Assembly (NCBI GenBank): GCA_011947345.1
Contig: JAAVTG010000523.1
Location: 62,001 to 126,000 of the forward strand
Origin: Phytophthora quininea
Lineage: Eukaryota > Oomycota > Peronosporomycetes > Peronosporales > Peronosporaceae
Direction: 5' to 3'
DNA: 64,000 bases
Shown here: in pieces, positions 1 through 12,430 of the stretch
Position numbering within the stretch: the first letter of the stretch is position 1
Layout: each line of letters starts with the position of its first letter
Translations under genes and position numbers: made by a program
Notes under the pieces: generated by a model
Told to the model about the DNA's origin: nothing
Seen by the model: only the letters and a program-made list of their open reading frames with translations
The model's database searches: none

Positions 1-1061
1 TGACTACGCTCAGCGTGAACCGTTTGAGAGTCGTGGCAAGACGCAGTCGGCTATCTACGCTGTCCGCACGGCCTTCGTGATCATCGGTCAGCTGCTGACG
101 GGCTTCTGTTTCAACGGCGAGGAGTACGGTGGTGACTTTGACTTCTCGTTGACGTTCCCGCAGTTGATGATCATCCTGGCGGTGTTGACGTCCCCAGTCA
201 TCCCCATCACGTGGCTCTTTATCAAGGAGGACAAGAAGCCCCGTGTGGAGTTCAAGGCGTACATGACCGAGCTCTGGGTGCTGCTCCAGAAGCGCGTTAT
301 GTACCAGGTCGTGTTCATGAACTTCTTCCAAGGCATGTTCTCGAGCATATCCTACACTGCCGCCTCCCCGTCGCGTCCTACATGGTGGGCGTCACGCCGA
401 TCAACAGCACCATCAGCGATATCCTGGGCAACCTGCTCTTCATGGCCGGCATCATGGCCACATCCAAGTGGGGACTGCACTGGAACTGGCGGTGGATGAT
501 CATGTTCACGGGCCTCTTTGTCATGGTGGTGGACGGCATCACCACCCTCATCACCATTTGGAACGTGTTCCGCAGCCAGTGGTTCTGGCTCGGTCTCCCG
601 GTGGCGGTGCAGCTTCCGTATGGTGTTGGTTTCATGATCTCCACCTTCGTGATCGTCGAACTATCGGGTATTGGCAATGAAGGCGTCGTGTACGGCCTGA
701 TCAGTATGGTATCCAACCTGTCGACTCCTTTCGCGACGGCCATGACGCTCGTGATCGACCGGCCGTTCGACCTCACCACCACACGAATCCAAGAAGACGA
801 CCACTCCATCCGCGCCGACCTGACGTACGCCGTGCTCATTATGTACGGCATGACGGCGTTCTCGTGGGTTTTCCTGGTCTTCCTCCCCCTCAGAAGGAAG
901 CTACGCAGGAGCTGCTCCGCACGGGCGGCAGCAGCAAACTCATGGGCGGTCTCACCGTGGTCTACCTCACGTTTGCCTTTGTTTGGTCGATCATGACCAA
1001 CATCATGGCCATGTTCGACAGCACTTCGTGCCTCATCATCGCCGGCGGCAACGGCTGCTAA
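1..1061 (+). CDS. BT1-family folate/biopterin transporter, 5' end outside window (FBT 1)
   Basis: This is a multi-pass membrane transporter of the BT1 (folate-biopterin transporter) family, which moves folates or pteridines by a major-facilitator-like fold. The window opens inside the conserved cytosolic loop (DYAQREPFESRGKTQSAIY, read from base 2), so roughly the first 250 residues are missing. The rest follows the family: EEYGGDFDFSL, FIKED, the SxxSYTxxSP loop, MVGVTPINSTISDIL, SQWFWLGLP, and the C-terminal FDSTSC and AGGNGC. The frame breaks twice. Near 366-372 the SPVAS codons lack one base. Near 885-890 a C5 run stands where C6 is needed to read LPPQKE. Both are losses in homopolymers, and the protein resumes immediately, so I treat it as one gene. 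It converges on FBT 2 with a gap of 182 bases. Substrate is inferred from the family only. Confidence 0.85.
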
Positions 1062-1243
1062 GTGCTGATATCTGCCTGTACTGTTGCTAGTCATTTTGTA
1101 GTTGTGGATTAGCGGACGAGGCTTCTTCACAACATATATTTCGTCTTGCTATTCGGTTGTGTGGAAGTTTTGGGGAAACAAAGAGTGCGGTTCTATTACT
1201 TCATCAACAGTGATACTAGTAGTAAGCTTATCTGTAGAGGTCA

Positions 1244-2955
1244 TTAGCAGCCCTTGCCGCCAGCAATGATCAAGCACGACGTGCTTTCGTACATGGCCAT
1301 GATGTTGGTCATCAGCGACCACACGAACGCAAAGGAGACATAGAAGACGGTGAGGCCGCCCAGAATCTTGCTGCTGCCACCGGTGCGAAGGAGCTCCTGG
1401 GTCTCCTCCTTCTGTCGTGGTAGGAAAATTAGGAACGTCCATGAGAAGATGGTCATGCCGTACATAATGAGCACGGCGTACGTCAAGTCCGTGCGGATCG
1501 AGTCGTCGTCTTCTTGGATGCGCTGCGTGGTGAGGTTGAGCGGTTGATCGATCACCAGCGTCAAAGCTTGCGCGAACGGGGACGCCAAATTGCCCACCAT
1601 GGTAACCAGGCCGTAGATGGCACCTTCGTTGCCCACACCCGATAGCTCGACGATCACGAAGTTGGCAATCATCCAACCAACGCCATACGGAAGCTGCACT
1701 GCCATCGGCAGACCCAACCAGAACCACTGACTGCGGAAGACATTCCAGATGGTCATGAAAGTGGTGAAGCCGTCCACGATGATGACGAAGATGCCCGTGA
1801 ACAGGATCATCTTGCGCCAGCTCCAGTGCAGTCCCCATTTGGACGTGGCCATGATACCACCCATGAACATGACGTTGCTGATGATCTCACTGATGGTGTT
1901 GTTGATGGGGGTGACGCCGACCATGTAGGACTGAACTGGTGAGCTGGCAGTGTACGAGATGCTGGAGAAGACGTTCTGGAAAAAGTGTAGAAGACGACCT
2001 GGTACACAGCGCGCTTCTGGAGCAGCTCCCATAGCTGGTTGATGTAGATACCGAACGGAATGCGTTCCTGCTTCTCTTCCTTGATGAAGAGCCACGTGAT
2101 GGGGATGATCGGAGCGGTGATGGCGGCCACGATCGCCATGAGCTGCGGGAACGTCAACGAGAAGTTGAAGTCGCCACCGTACTCTTCGCCGTTGAAGCAG
2201 AAGCCCGTCAAGAGTTGGCCGATGATGACGAAGACGGTTCGGATGGTGTAGATAGCCGACTGGGTCTTACCGCGCTGGTCAATGGGCTCACGTTGAGCGT
2301 AGTCCACGACGATACTATCAGCACAGACATCGGCCAATACGTAGCCGATGGCGGTGAAGAACATGAGCATGACGTACTTGCCGGCCTGGTTGCCAGCGTC
2401 AAAGTTGATGCGGGCTCTGATCTCGTCCGTGTAGTTGGCGGGCTCGATGTCACGGTCCGACGGGACGGTGTAGTACGGGTCGCCGGCAGAAGAAAATGCC
2501 ATCACCAGCAGCATGGCGATACACACTCCCCACCCGATGAGCATCCAGATCTTGCGACGGTAGCCGCAAATGGGGACGCAGTCAGACAGGATGCCGTAGA
2601 ACACCTTGAAGCTCCATGGCAGAATGACAAGCGTCGAGGCGGTGGTGACTTGCGAACCGGTCGCGTTCAAATATTGCTGCAGGAACGGGTAGACCGTTGC
2701 CGGTAGCAGACCGTAGTTGATTCCAACAGCGGCGTATTGGAAGAGAAGACCGACACTGTCACGGCTGGTGAGACTGGGAGCTCCTCCTTCACGCAACGCA
2801 CCGCCTTCAAGGTTGGAATTGTCGGGTGTCTTTGCGGTAGTGTAGCTGTTCTCAATGTCCTTGACTTGGGAAGCCCCGCTAACCCCACTGACGAAGGACA
2901 AGCGGATTGGGATGTCTAACTTGCTTGGGCCGGCAGGTCCGTGTTGCGACGCCAT
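1244..2955 (-). CDS. BT1-family folate/biopterin transporter (FBT 2)
   Basis: A full-length BT1-family membrane transporter of about 570 residues. The start at 2955 (MASQHGP) is chosen because it lines up with the other copies and lies about 40 bases below an Inr-like promoter at 2996-3016. The N-terminal cytosolic tail has the family motif RLSFVSG and then GGALREGGAP. The membrane part includes GINYGLLPATVYPFLQQYL, the LPWSFKVFYGILSDC loop, a GYRRKIWMLIGWG segment and DVCADSIVVDYAQREP. It ends FDSTSC...AGGKGC. One break near 1982 (T5 where T6 is needed, in the residues TFFQN) splits the reading frame; everything before and after matches the family. It is the only BT1 gene here on the minus strand. 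Confidence 0.88.
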
Positions 2956-2995
2956 GCCTGCTGTGGTTGATTGGGGTTGTAACTTGTGTAACAGC

Positions 2996-3016
2996 GAGCA
3001 AATTCCGGAATGACTC
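2996..3016 (-). promoter_or_regulatory. Oomycete Inr/FPR core promoter of FBT 2
   Basis: On the minus strand the bases read GAGTCATTCCGGAATTTGCTC, a good match to the oomycete core promoter (initiator YCAYTYY followed by a CAWTTT-like element). It ends about 40 bases before the ATG at 2955. Confidence 0.6.
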
Positions 3017-5223
3017 CAGTGTTCGAGCACAAGATAATCGGATGGAAATCGTCTGTGGAAGAGCGACGTGATGAAATTTGCATTGGAGACCCACATTGGT
3101 GCCGAGTCCAGGAGATGCAGGTCGCGATGGGGCTAGCATGTGCAAGCAGAGGCATCGTGAAAGCAGAGATATAATAGCTCATACCAGTACCAATACTCAC
3201 AGGCACTTCTTCCCGTCTAAAGCCGGACGTTAATCAACTCGATTTGCATGATGCTCCCCACGCCAGCTGCTGAGTGATGCGGTGACGCCTAGCGTTTAGC
3301 GACTCGTATTCGCTCCTCCGTGGCTCCTCCGTGGTGATGCATTTCATTCACAGGAGGTCGTTTACCTGCGCGAGGTTGGGAAACACACCGTATCTGCCTG
3401 GTATTCGGTCTCGAGGGACTATTGAACGGGAACCAGAGGTCGTTTGACGACGATAGTTCAACAAATAGGGAGCAGGCAGCTCTAACTGTCGTGACGAAGG
3501 CTACGAACTGGTTGAGAATGCTTTGCGCCATGCAAGCGATTAAAACTAGGTCATTTTAATCAGTGAACAGCGTAACCAATTTGTTTGTGAAGCGAGACTA
3601 AATGTACTGAATCGTTACATGAGAAAGGACATTTTCGGTATGACATTTGGTGAAATTGTACCGAACGCATACCGAAATGTTCATGTTTTATTATTTACTT
3701 TAATTAATAAAATACGTTATTGCTAAGTGTGTTAATATATGTAACGTTTAGATTTTGTATCTCGTACACAAATGTTGTGCTTCACACGGGGAAGTTCTGA
3801 ATTTCCCACCATAACTGTATCGCTAAATTCAAACTCACACAAGCAAGGACGCGTTCCGTTTAGAGGAAGTTTTTGTCTAGAAACGACACAAAATGTCGTA
3901 GAGTTCTCAGCGTTGTCGCGTGGTGAGAGCGGAAAAGCCACTTAATCACATCTACCTCTTTTTATCATCTTGGCAACACCATGGGATGCACTCGACAAGT
4001 CCCTGTCAGACCGCGTTCGTTCCGTTGATTCCTGTGTACTCCATCTAGTGGTCGCCCCAGACATGCACAATGGGCTGCACATCCATGGGAAACTGCAATC
4101 TTTCGTCAGCTTCAGTCCTTTTCAACACCAATCCAGAAGTTCGTGGGTCGAAACGAAATTTTGGCTTGAAGTTTCTTACGCCGCTGCTGCTGTCTTTTCC
4201 TTGTGTTGAAGTGATTGTGGGACCACGCCCACGTAGTTGTCTTCTAGCACCTGGAGCTTGGTCGATTTTATCTCTACGTTGGTAAGGCTTCGCTTCTCCC
4301 ATCCTGTGACGCCCAGTACCATTAACTCTAAGTAGACTCACTGCTTGCGCTGCTTTACCACACTGTAGTCCTGCCGGGTACGAGCGTGAATCTGTCGCCT
4401 ATGAACTTGACGGCCACCATGAAAAAGTAGAGCGACACCATCGGGGGCGGTCTTGACAATCATCAGGGACTATACCGCTTACTGGGTGCTTTATCGACAC
4501 AGGTGGATTGATTTTCTCTTTATGGTGTTCCGTGCAGTACGCTTTTATGACATCTCGCCTCATTTCGGAGCGGCGTCTGCCTGCTTAGAGTCTTTAGTAT
4601 TAGGGTAATTTCCTTCTGGCATTGTCGTTCAGATAGTATTCCTACTTTGTTAGAATTTTACCAAAACGTTACAAACTACCTAATCATTATTTTCTTCACG
4701 GGACGCTTAGAAGAATTTTTCGGAAATGATCAACTATATCTAAAATATTTCTATTCTGGCATAAAGTGCGATTTTTCTCAAACGCATTGAAGTTTGTTAT
4801 CTTTATCGCTATTCAGAACATGGCGACTCAAAGCGCAGTCTTTGTTCTCCCGAGCGCCTGAGTGAAAAGCCTACCTTCTCTCAGCCGGCCGTATCGTTTC
4901 GGTCAATGTAATGTTTTTTTATCTCGAATTTTGTGGGGCCCATTGCCACGCTTAAACAATTACATAAACATTTAATCAACTACATTTCATTATTAGCTAT
5001 ATACTCTTCGCTTTGTGATATGACAAGCCGTTTTTTTATTGTTGAAAAAGTGGTTTTTAAGTTTTGACATGGCCACAATGTACCCGAAAGTTCGAGCAAT
5101 GCATGTCGTAGGAAGCAAAAATGCTAGTACTTCCAGAGCGATGATGTTTCCGCGCCCCATACTTCCCTGCTGAGGTGATATTCTATAAATTGCAGAGATA
5201 ATATACCGCAGTTAGATCAGTCG
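3017..5223. other. Gene-poor, AT-rich spacer
   Basis: I see no gene here. Short open frames have no recognisable protein. Composition becomes AT-rich from about 3,550. A small imperfect inverted repeat lies at 3630-3642 and 3668-3679 (CATTTTCGGTATG against CATACCGAAATG), possibly the remnant of a small foldback element. Confidence 0.5.
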
Positions 5224-5816
5224 TTGAATCGCGGTGCTTCATCTTTATGGAATGAAATTGTTCCAGGAAATCTGTCCTTAAGGATAGATTTGATGACGTT
5301 TGAGAGTAAGGTGAACAAGCAATCAAGCTTCTGGAGCCGATCACTAAAACTCTGGCACTGTTGGAACTTGATCACTACTACATATCGATGCTGTATTAAA
5401 ACAGTCTATACTGTGAACCAACGTTGTTGGTCAGCGAGGTGAGAGCAGTTCATATGCAAGGTGGGATAAGATGCACACCGGCGCCATGGAATTGGCATTT
5501 TATTTGGATCCGGCTCAAGACCCCGTCATCGTCGGATATGATCACAAGAAGACTAAGAATCATATATGCACGGTAGCGAAGCACCTGTGGTTATCGAACA
5601 AGGACATGAAAAGCTGAAAAAAATTAAAATATAACTGGTCATCCAATCAGAAAAGAAAGAGTCTCATACGGCGCCATCAAAATGATGTGGAGAGGAATGG
5701 GACACAAACTTATTTATCTCGGATCGCACGCAAGGTGTTCACGATGCCAACATCGATTGCAGCTTCTGAGAGAACTTGGAGCACGCGTAAGTTTATCTAC
5801 TCTGACCCCCAAGTGT
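5224..5816 (+). pseudogene. hAT-type transposase relic (C-terminal part)
   Basis: This is a decayed piece of a hAT-superfamily cut-and-paste transposase. In separate frames on the plus strand one can read KLLEPITKTLALLELDHYY (about 5320-5390), then AMELAFYLDPAQDPVIVGY (about 5484-5540), then MPTSIAASERTWSTRKFIYS (about 5740-5800). The last matches the hAT dimerisation region, where a Ser-Ala-Ala-Ser-Glu-Arg box is diagnostic. The order and spacing fit the C-terminal third of a transposase. Stops and frame changes separate the blocks, and I see no DDE-bearing N-terminal part, so it is dead. Terminal repeats were not identified. Confidence 0.55.
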
Positions 5817-7935
5817 AAATTGTGACGCGAGTTTTGCGCTCATTCCAATTTTGTTTATGAATAAATTTGTATTTCAGCCTGGAGCGTGATACTGCCTCTT
5901 CATGGGAACCTGTAGGTATTGTTTTTATCCACATACAATCCGACTTCGTTCTCCGGAGTCTCCAAAACCTCATTCCACTCGACAGAGTGTACTGCGTTTT
6001 TCTTCTCGACAAGTCAATAGGCCTGAAAAGCGCGACTGATGGACACACAGACACGTAGTTTATTTCGATGTACCCCCGTAGGCTTGAGTAGCACGGTTTA
6101 CCACATCAATCTATGTCGGGGGCTAAAGCATTTGTACGCAGTCTTCCCGAGGGTGGGCGATTCTTTAGGAACCGTAAAGGTCATCTTCGCCAACGAATCT
6201 TCGAATAACTCGCGCGTTCCTGACATTATAGGCCCACCCATTTTACCGCTGTATACATCGTACAACACTATAATCAGGGGGAATCAGTTTGGAGCGTCGT
6301 TGCCGCGTAATCTCTCTAATATAACTGCGATGATATGGTTTAAAAACGTGAGCTACTCATTCGACCAAATTTTCATTCAGGATCATCGCTAGCATACCGC
6401 TAAAATATTAGAATAAAAATATCATGATACAATAACGGGGACAGTAAAGCCATCAGATTTGAAAAATCGAAATAAATACAGTTTATGGGAAAGACGGGTA
6501 GATCAACAGATCCGGCGGAGCGTTAGCAGGGAAGCCAGCAGAAGTGTGATTAGCTCTTTGAGCGCAAGATATCTTAGTACGCATGCATGTTGTTGGAATG
6601 TGGACTCGATCAAATGACACTTGAGGCTCTATGGGAAAAATCAAGACTGAATGAATTTTGGATGTTAGTTGGTCACTAGCGCAGTCCTCGCATCCGTTAC
6701 GCATATGGCAGCCGTTATCTTCACGACCTTTAGGAGCAACGCGTGGTCCTGGATATGAATTCCAACAAATGGCGCCCCAGCGGTGCTGCTTCTCCGTGCG
6801 GGTGTCCTGTGCTAACAGACATGCTGTGGTGGTGTAATGTTGTGCAGGGAGCACCAGCTTCTAGGTTTGCCGTTGTAACGCCGTTAAAATGAGCAAACTA
6901 GCGCACTACGTGGGCTGTGGGTAGGTCACGTTGGTGCATGAAGCTGTTATGCTGTCAACCGTAGCGACGCCTCAAGTGGGAGTGTTGATTTTTGCGCTAT
7001 GGTGTGGCATGTATTCAGGAATTAACAGGTGTTACGTTAGCTGTTGGAGCAATCAAGCCGATGCGCCAAGGGCCCCGTGCGTTAAATCAGATATGTGGTA
7101 GCAATTGTTGCGCTGACAGCGCAGCCACTGCCATAGCTACTACGAGTACTAACATTTCGCATTCCCAGTCAAGACTTTATTCGCTGAGAATGTTGGCAAA
7201 GAATGGTTAAGACCTGGTGACACTATCGAACATTACTCCCTTGTGTTCATGGCAGAGGGCATCGCTGGCTACGGGCTGCTATCGTCGTGAAAATAGCGCT
7301 GGACGAAGACTCGGAAAATTCAATCAGTATAAACAGCATTAAACGTCTACATATGCACACGTACATCAACAGAATCAAAGACCCGGAAGGTCGACCCCAC
7401 ACGCCAGGTTGAAGGCAGCCTCGCACGTTCAAGCTGTAAGAAGGACAGCGGTTGTTGAAGGGCAGGAGGCCGATGAAATGTGGGTGAGATGGCCAGAAGA
7501 TTTTGTCGCAAGAAGAACGCCAAGTCCAAGAAAGCCCAAAAGAGTGTGAAGCCGCAGGGGCTAGTAAGTAGGACATACATGACGGCCACAAAAATGCCAA
7601 TCCGAAAACACCCAGCGTTCATACTCGAGTCGGCAGCAGAAATTCCTGAAACCACCTACGTCACTGTGTTTCTCGATGTATTTGCGAAGCTTCTTTGTGC
7701 GTGGTTTCTGCTCAGTTTGCCTGGGTGCGAGCAATCTCCCACGTCCTTTTGAAAGTTACTCTCCGGATGTTGCAGTGTTGAGAATATATTTTACACGAAG
7801 CATTTTATGATGAAACCAAAACAATAATATAGGGTTATCCGCCCAACCTCTGTGTGGGTCTCGGACCCGGTCTCTCCAAAATTTATATAGACGTCGAGAC
7901 CTGACAGAAATAATATTCAGCTTACTTGTAACCAA
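5817..7935. other. Spacer with no recognisable gene
   Basis: Several open frames of 60-120 codons occur (for example 6039-6392 plus and 6483-6854 minus). None shows a known motif, a clear promoter or family similarity that I can recognise. It may hold further decayed transposon sequence. Confidence 0.4.
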
Positions 7936-8894
7936 TTAGATCAAACATAACGACGCAGCACACATCACAGATTCTCGCCGAGGTGATGCACTGCCACAGG
8001 GGTTTCGGACATACTCTGTCGTTGAAGGCGCTGCAATATCCAAGTGCCACCCGCTTTGAACGCGAAAAAGCTGCTCAACAAGTACCAATCGCCAACAAGA
8101 CTGCAGCGAACTGGCTCCGAACCTGCGCTGGATGATCTCTGCGCCATCTCGGTATGGACTGTATCCTATTTTTTTTTCTAGGTCTAGTGAGTCCTTGCCA
8201 GCAAGTTCCATTTTACGGGATGACTCTCCACGTATCAACGCATAGAGGCTCAGCAAAAATGCGAGTGGGTTGCAGGGCCTTGCAGATGGTTTTCGGGAAT
8301 TGTTCCAGAAAAATTTCGTCATGCATCGAATCTGATCAGTAGTTGTATATTCGTCGAGTATTGTATCAGCACCGCGGTCTTCAAAGTTGCGCTCGTCTTA
8401 CTCGTACTCTGTCACGTTGGAGAGGATTCTCACTGCCTCGTTTAGGGTGACCGGTGGATGTTAATGTAAGAGCGTGCCTGTTGTTTCCGCAAGTCTGCCA
8501 TCGCTGTAACATAACTGTTTACAGTAGTTCTGCCGACAATATTCGTTCTTTCGTCGACTACAACGCCACGTTTATGCTGTTTAGCCCGCCCGACGACTCG
8601 TTCCTCGAGAAGCAAACGACGTGTCTTACCCGTAGTGGGTATCTGGTCGTTGAACACTGGCCCTTTCAATGAAACACCAATCGCTCTACCAAATACATTG
8701 CATCGGCGTGAACATCTACCACAGCAGGACTGAAACCAGAAAGAGAAGGGCCTGAGGGCCGACGTAGCCCATTCCACGTTATTCGTCAACCACAACGCCC
8801 ATACCATCACCTCCAGCGCATCCTCTATCGTTGATCTTGCGCGGTGTAGGCTCAGCGTCGTTAACTTTGCTGTATACTCGCAAGTGGTTCTCAC
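7936..8894 (-). pseudogene. Crypton-like tyrosine-recombinase transposon relic
   Basis: Two adjacent minus-strand frames look like parts of a Crypton-type element. The first (8894 to about 8450) ends with a block reading TTVNSYVTAMADLRKQQ, which resembles the N-terminal DNA-binding part of oomycete Cryptons. The second (8322 to 7936) contains YALIRGESSRKMELAG, close to the first catalytic-arginine box of these recombinases (RGxxxRxxxLADL). The two are in different frames and neither holds a clear HxxR or tyrosine box, so the element is degraded. The assignment rests on motif resemblance alone. Confidence 0.4.
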
Positions 8895-9219
8895 TCAATT
8901 ATACAGGATCATTGCCATAATTACTTGAAATATACTTCAAATTCCCCGTCAATGATGTCACCCTCCTGTTAGAGACATCGAACGTGACGATTCTAGGTCA
9001 ACATCCATCACGTAAACTCGGTTGTCTCCTCTTCCATCAAGTGATTGCAAACCAGTGGAGCCTGAGTTGAGACGGTCAGACTCGGTACCGAAGGACTTGA
9101 GAGTCATGAACCATTTTCTTGGCGTTGTTGGGGAAAATTCGTGCCGAGTGGCACGGATTGAAGTTAGATTAGCAGCGGCCCCGCTGCCAGGGAGTGGCGT
9201 GGGGGTTGCCCGATGACGA

Positions 9220-10277
9220 ACGCTGCTAATCGCGGCTTGAGATCATTTTGGCTGCCAGCTTGCTTGAAAGATCCGCCTGGATGGCCGCTTATTGCTCGAA
9301 TGCGTCCGACTTCCAACGACCGAATTTCTTCACGGCTAGGCTGTCGACGCCTGAGTTGAATAGCGCTGTGGCTCCGCCGCTGTGGAGTGAGTGCGAACCA
9401 AACTGTTGTGGATTTTCGCTGGCCTTGGCCGCCGCGGCCTTGATGGCTGCTACTAGGTCGTTGACTTGAAGGTATTTGCCGCGGGGTATTTGACATAGCG
9501 GAGAGTTCGTGGGGGCATTTAATGATTCGTGGTGGTTGATGAGGTACCACAGAGCTTGGACTGGACAGCACCACGTTGATCCCGAACGAGTCAGTGTTCG
9601 TTGCGCTCCAACGCCGAATTGGTCGGCCTTGCTGCTTCGAAAGTTGATGACCGCGTGGGTTGCAGCTTGCAAAGTCGAGCTCGATCTGCCGAAACTGTTT
9701 AAGATTTGAACGTCCGATCTCAAGATGACATGGTTCTGGACATTGTTCCTTGCGCGAGATACTCGGATCGTCGCAGCAGATAGAAGAAACCCATGACCGC
9801 AGCGCCACACAAGACCCGGTCATGGGTGACTTCGAAGTTGAGTCCGCGGTGGAGACGCCGCAGGATTGGGATGGCGATCGGTCTCTTTCTCGCTGATGTT
9901 GGGTCGCTTCGTCGCATGCCTGTGATTGCCAGCTTGTGTCCCGCGAGTAAGCCGACGTTGAATCCGAGGTGGCACTGATGATACCACGAGATGTGGCAGA
10001 TTTTGGAGAGGATCGTTGCTGCAGAGTTTCCTCTTCTCGTGTCGCTGAAGCCAAAGCGCCAGCAGTACACTGCGAAGAGCGCGAGTTGGTAGGAGTGCTG
10101 TACTTGGTTCTTGGAAAGCCAAGGTGGGAAGTGCATGAATTTGCACCATTTAACCCACTGCTTCCACGTTGCTGCGTACTTGAGCACTGACGACGAGGCC
10201 AAAGATTTGGCTTGCAGCTCGCTGGGAAGGTTTTGTAGACTTTTCTCCATGTTGGATGGACTGGTACCTGCTACCAA
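9220..10277 (-). pseudogene. DIRS-like tyrosine recombinase, inactivated
   Basis: The N-terminal half (10277-9720) has an SAM-like core-binding region (SSVLKYAATWKQWVKWC) and the first catalytic box in FFYLLRRSEYL. The frame then breaks, and the C-terminal half (from about 9700) carries GSHSLHSGGATALFNSGVD and VKKFGRWKSDAFEQ. In active enzymes the second box reads HSLRSGGAT; here the arginine is histidine. Right after FEQ, where the nucleophilic tyrosine is expected, the codon is TAA. The frame stays open beyond it (AAIQADLSSKLAAKM), so a point change of TAT or TAC to TAA is likely. It would have integrated the circular DNA copy of the element. Confidence 0.7.
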
Positions 10278-12143
10278 TGCACACAGAAGTTAGACCATGT
10301 TGAAGCGAACGGTTCGCTCCAGGATCTGGACGCCGCGTCGGCCATTGTGTTCGAGACTCCGGGCAGGTGTGCGGCAGATATTCGAACGTTGAATACAGCT
10401 TCGCCCAGACCGATGCCTCGGTTTATTTCTTGGCTGGCAGGGCACCGGGTCGACAGTTTGTTGCTCCAAGCGACAGCTGAGGCGTTGTCGCTCCAGCACC
10501 GAATGTGTGGGGTACTGGTTATCGAGTGAGAACTCCAATGTTTAGCCCAAGTCCACAAGGCGATGGCTATACATAAATGTTCCCGGACGTTGATAGAGAA
10601 TTCTCCAGATGCCATCAGATCGCGCTCCTCTTGATCGAACCGCACTTTGATGTATTCGTTTCGCGCTGGGTTTAGTACCGCTAGACCGTCGTCTGAAACA
10701 TCCATGTATAAGTGGAAGTCTGGGTCCGGGTTTCCGCCAAACATACTCAGGGGAAGTTCTGCCAAGTGTCCCGCGCTTAAAATGACGTGAAACCAGTTCA
10801 GATCGTCTATAACCTTTTGAGATAATTTGATTCTTCCGAAGCGGGGCCATTTTGCGATTACCGAGTGAAGTTGTTGGAAAAAGGGCTTTGCTGATCTCAA
10901 ACAGAGCGTGATGTATCGAAAACTCCCCAGGACTTTTTCCAGTTCGTTGCGAGTTGCAGCGTTTCGATCGAGTAAGACCATAATGCGACGGATTCCTTTG
11001 TCGATCTTCTCTTGGGGCATTGAAAGCGTCCGGTTAGCGGAGTCCCAGATCAGACCGAGGGCTTCTAGTCGCGTCGACCACCCCGAAAATTTTGTTTCGT
11101 TGATGGCACGTGGACCGAGGATGGCGAGCATGTCGTGGCGTAATGTTGCTTCTGCTAGCTCTAGACGGTCGGAAGTATCGATTTCAATTAGAATGTGGTC
11201 ATCTACCCATTCGTAGCCAAAGAATGGGATAGTGTCCAGTGAATCCGAGACCGATGCCGGCGAGTTGTTTTCCACGCACCCTGAGATCGCTCGCCCGAAC
11301 ACAGCGCAGTACTTTGGTGATCCTGACCATCCGAAGGGCGCTGCCAGGTCGATCACTAGTGCGTTGCGCTCTGGGATCAACCCGGCCATCAGGTGGACGT
11401 GGCTTGCATGAGTCATCAGGTGACGATACGCGCCTTTCACATCGCCCTTGAGAATGCAAATCCAGCAGCGGGGTAATTGGCGGCCAGATATTCAATGCAT
11501 TGTGCGAGGATTGTAACATACTGATAGCCGATGTCAGGCAGGCAGTCTTTGTCGAGACGGTCGTTTGTTGAAAGACCTGGCGGGTGTGATAGATCATGGA
11601 TTAGACGGGTTTCTGTGCTTGGATCAACGCCAGACTTCTCCACGGCACCAAATGGGCTGCAGCACACCGCTGGCCACTGATCTAACAGTGTTGCATCGAC
11701 TACGAGGAACTTTCCTGTGTCTTGTCCTTCCCGAATACTTTTAGCGCGGCTTGTAGGTGGCGTCTAAAGGATTCGTGATTTTTCACTTTACGATCGGTGG
11801 GCTTGAGACCAGAAGTCCATTTTGGCTTGATGCCGTGAGAGGCGATTTCCAGCAGCGTTGGCAGGCGAGGATATCCCGCCAGGACGAATTCTAGACGTGC
11901 GGGTTCGAGAGCCTTGTTGGGACGAGTGTCGCCATATGACTCGTTGCGGATTAGTTGAACCGTTTTGTCGAGTGACAAACAGCGGTCTCGGATGATGGCA
12001 GAAATTGAATTCTTTGCGCACATGTCGATGTCGTCTATCGGCGCATCTTGCGACGTTGACTTGGAAATCCGGCGCGCTTTAAGACTACGGACGTCCGGGA
12101 TTCCTCCAGTAGTAGACGTTCTTCCAGATGCTGTCGGACGCAC
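10271..12143 (-). pseudogene. DIRS-like reverse transcriptase / RNase H, frame-broken
   Basis: This is the polymerase of the DIRS-like element. The N-terminal stretch (12143-11700) includes YPRLPTLLEIASHGIKPKW. The fingers region follows in another frame (11667-11437: SPFGAVEKSG, TRLIHDLSHP). After a break near 11,440 comes motif A as KGDVKGAYRHL, then motif C as FGYEWVDDHILIE. The RNase H part has LYMDVSDDG, NVREHLCIAIALWTWA, CWSDNASAVAWSN and AHLPGVSNTMADAASR, which supply the acidic residues. The carboxylates of motifs A and C are present. Two breaks separate the pieces. Confidence 0.75.
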
Positions 12144-12430
12144 GCTTCCGACTATTTAGACAAGTTCCTGTGTTGAGTTGCTACGGGAGAAACGTTTCTT
12201 GTAGACGCGGGAAGTGGACCCGCCGATCTTGAGAGTGAATCGGTAGATGGTCGTTCACTAGACGGACGTGTACGTGATGAGAGATCCGAAATATGATGGA
12301 GAGTTGTGCCGGCGTCGAGTGACGCGGCGGGTGTCCGAGTGGACGTTGTCGACGACGACATTGATAGAGACCGAGAAGTTAACGCGACTGGATTCATGCT
12401 CGAGCGGGAAATGACGTGTCCAGCCTGGCG

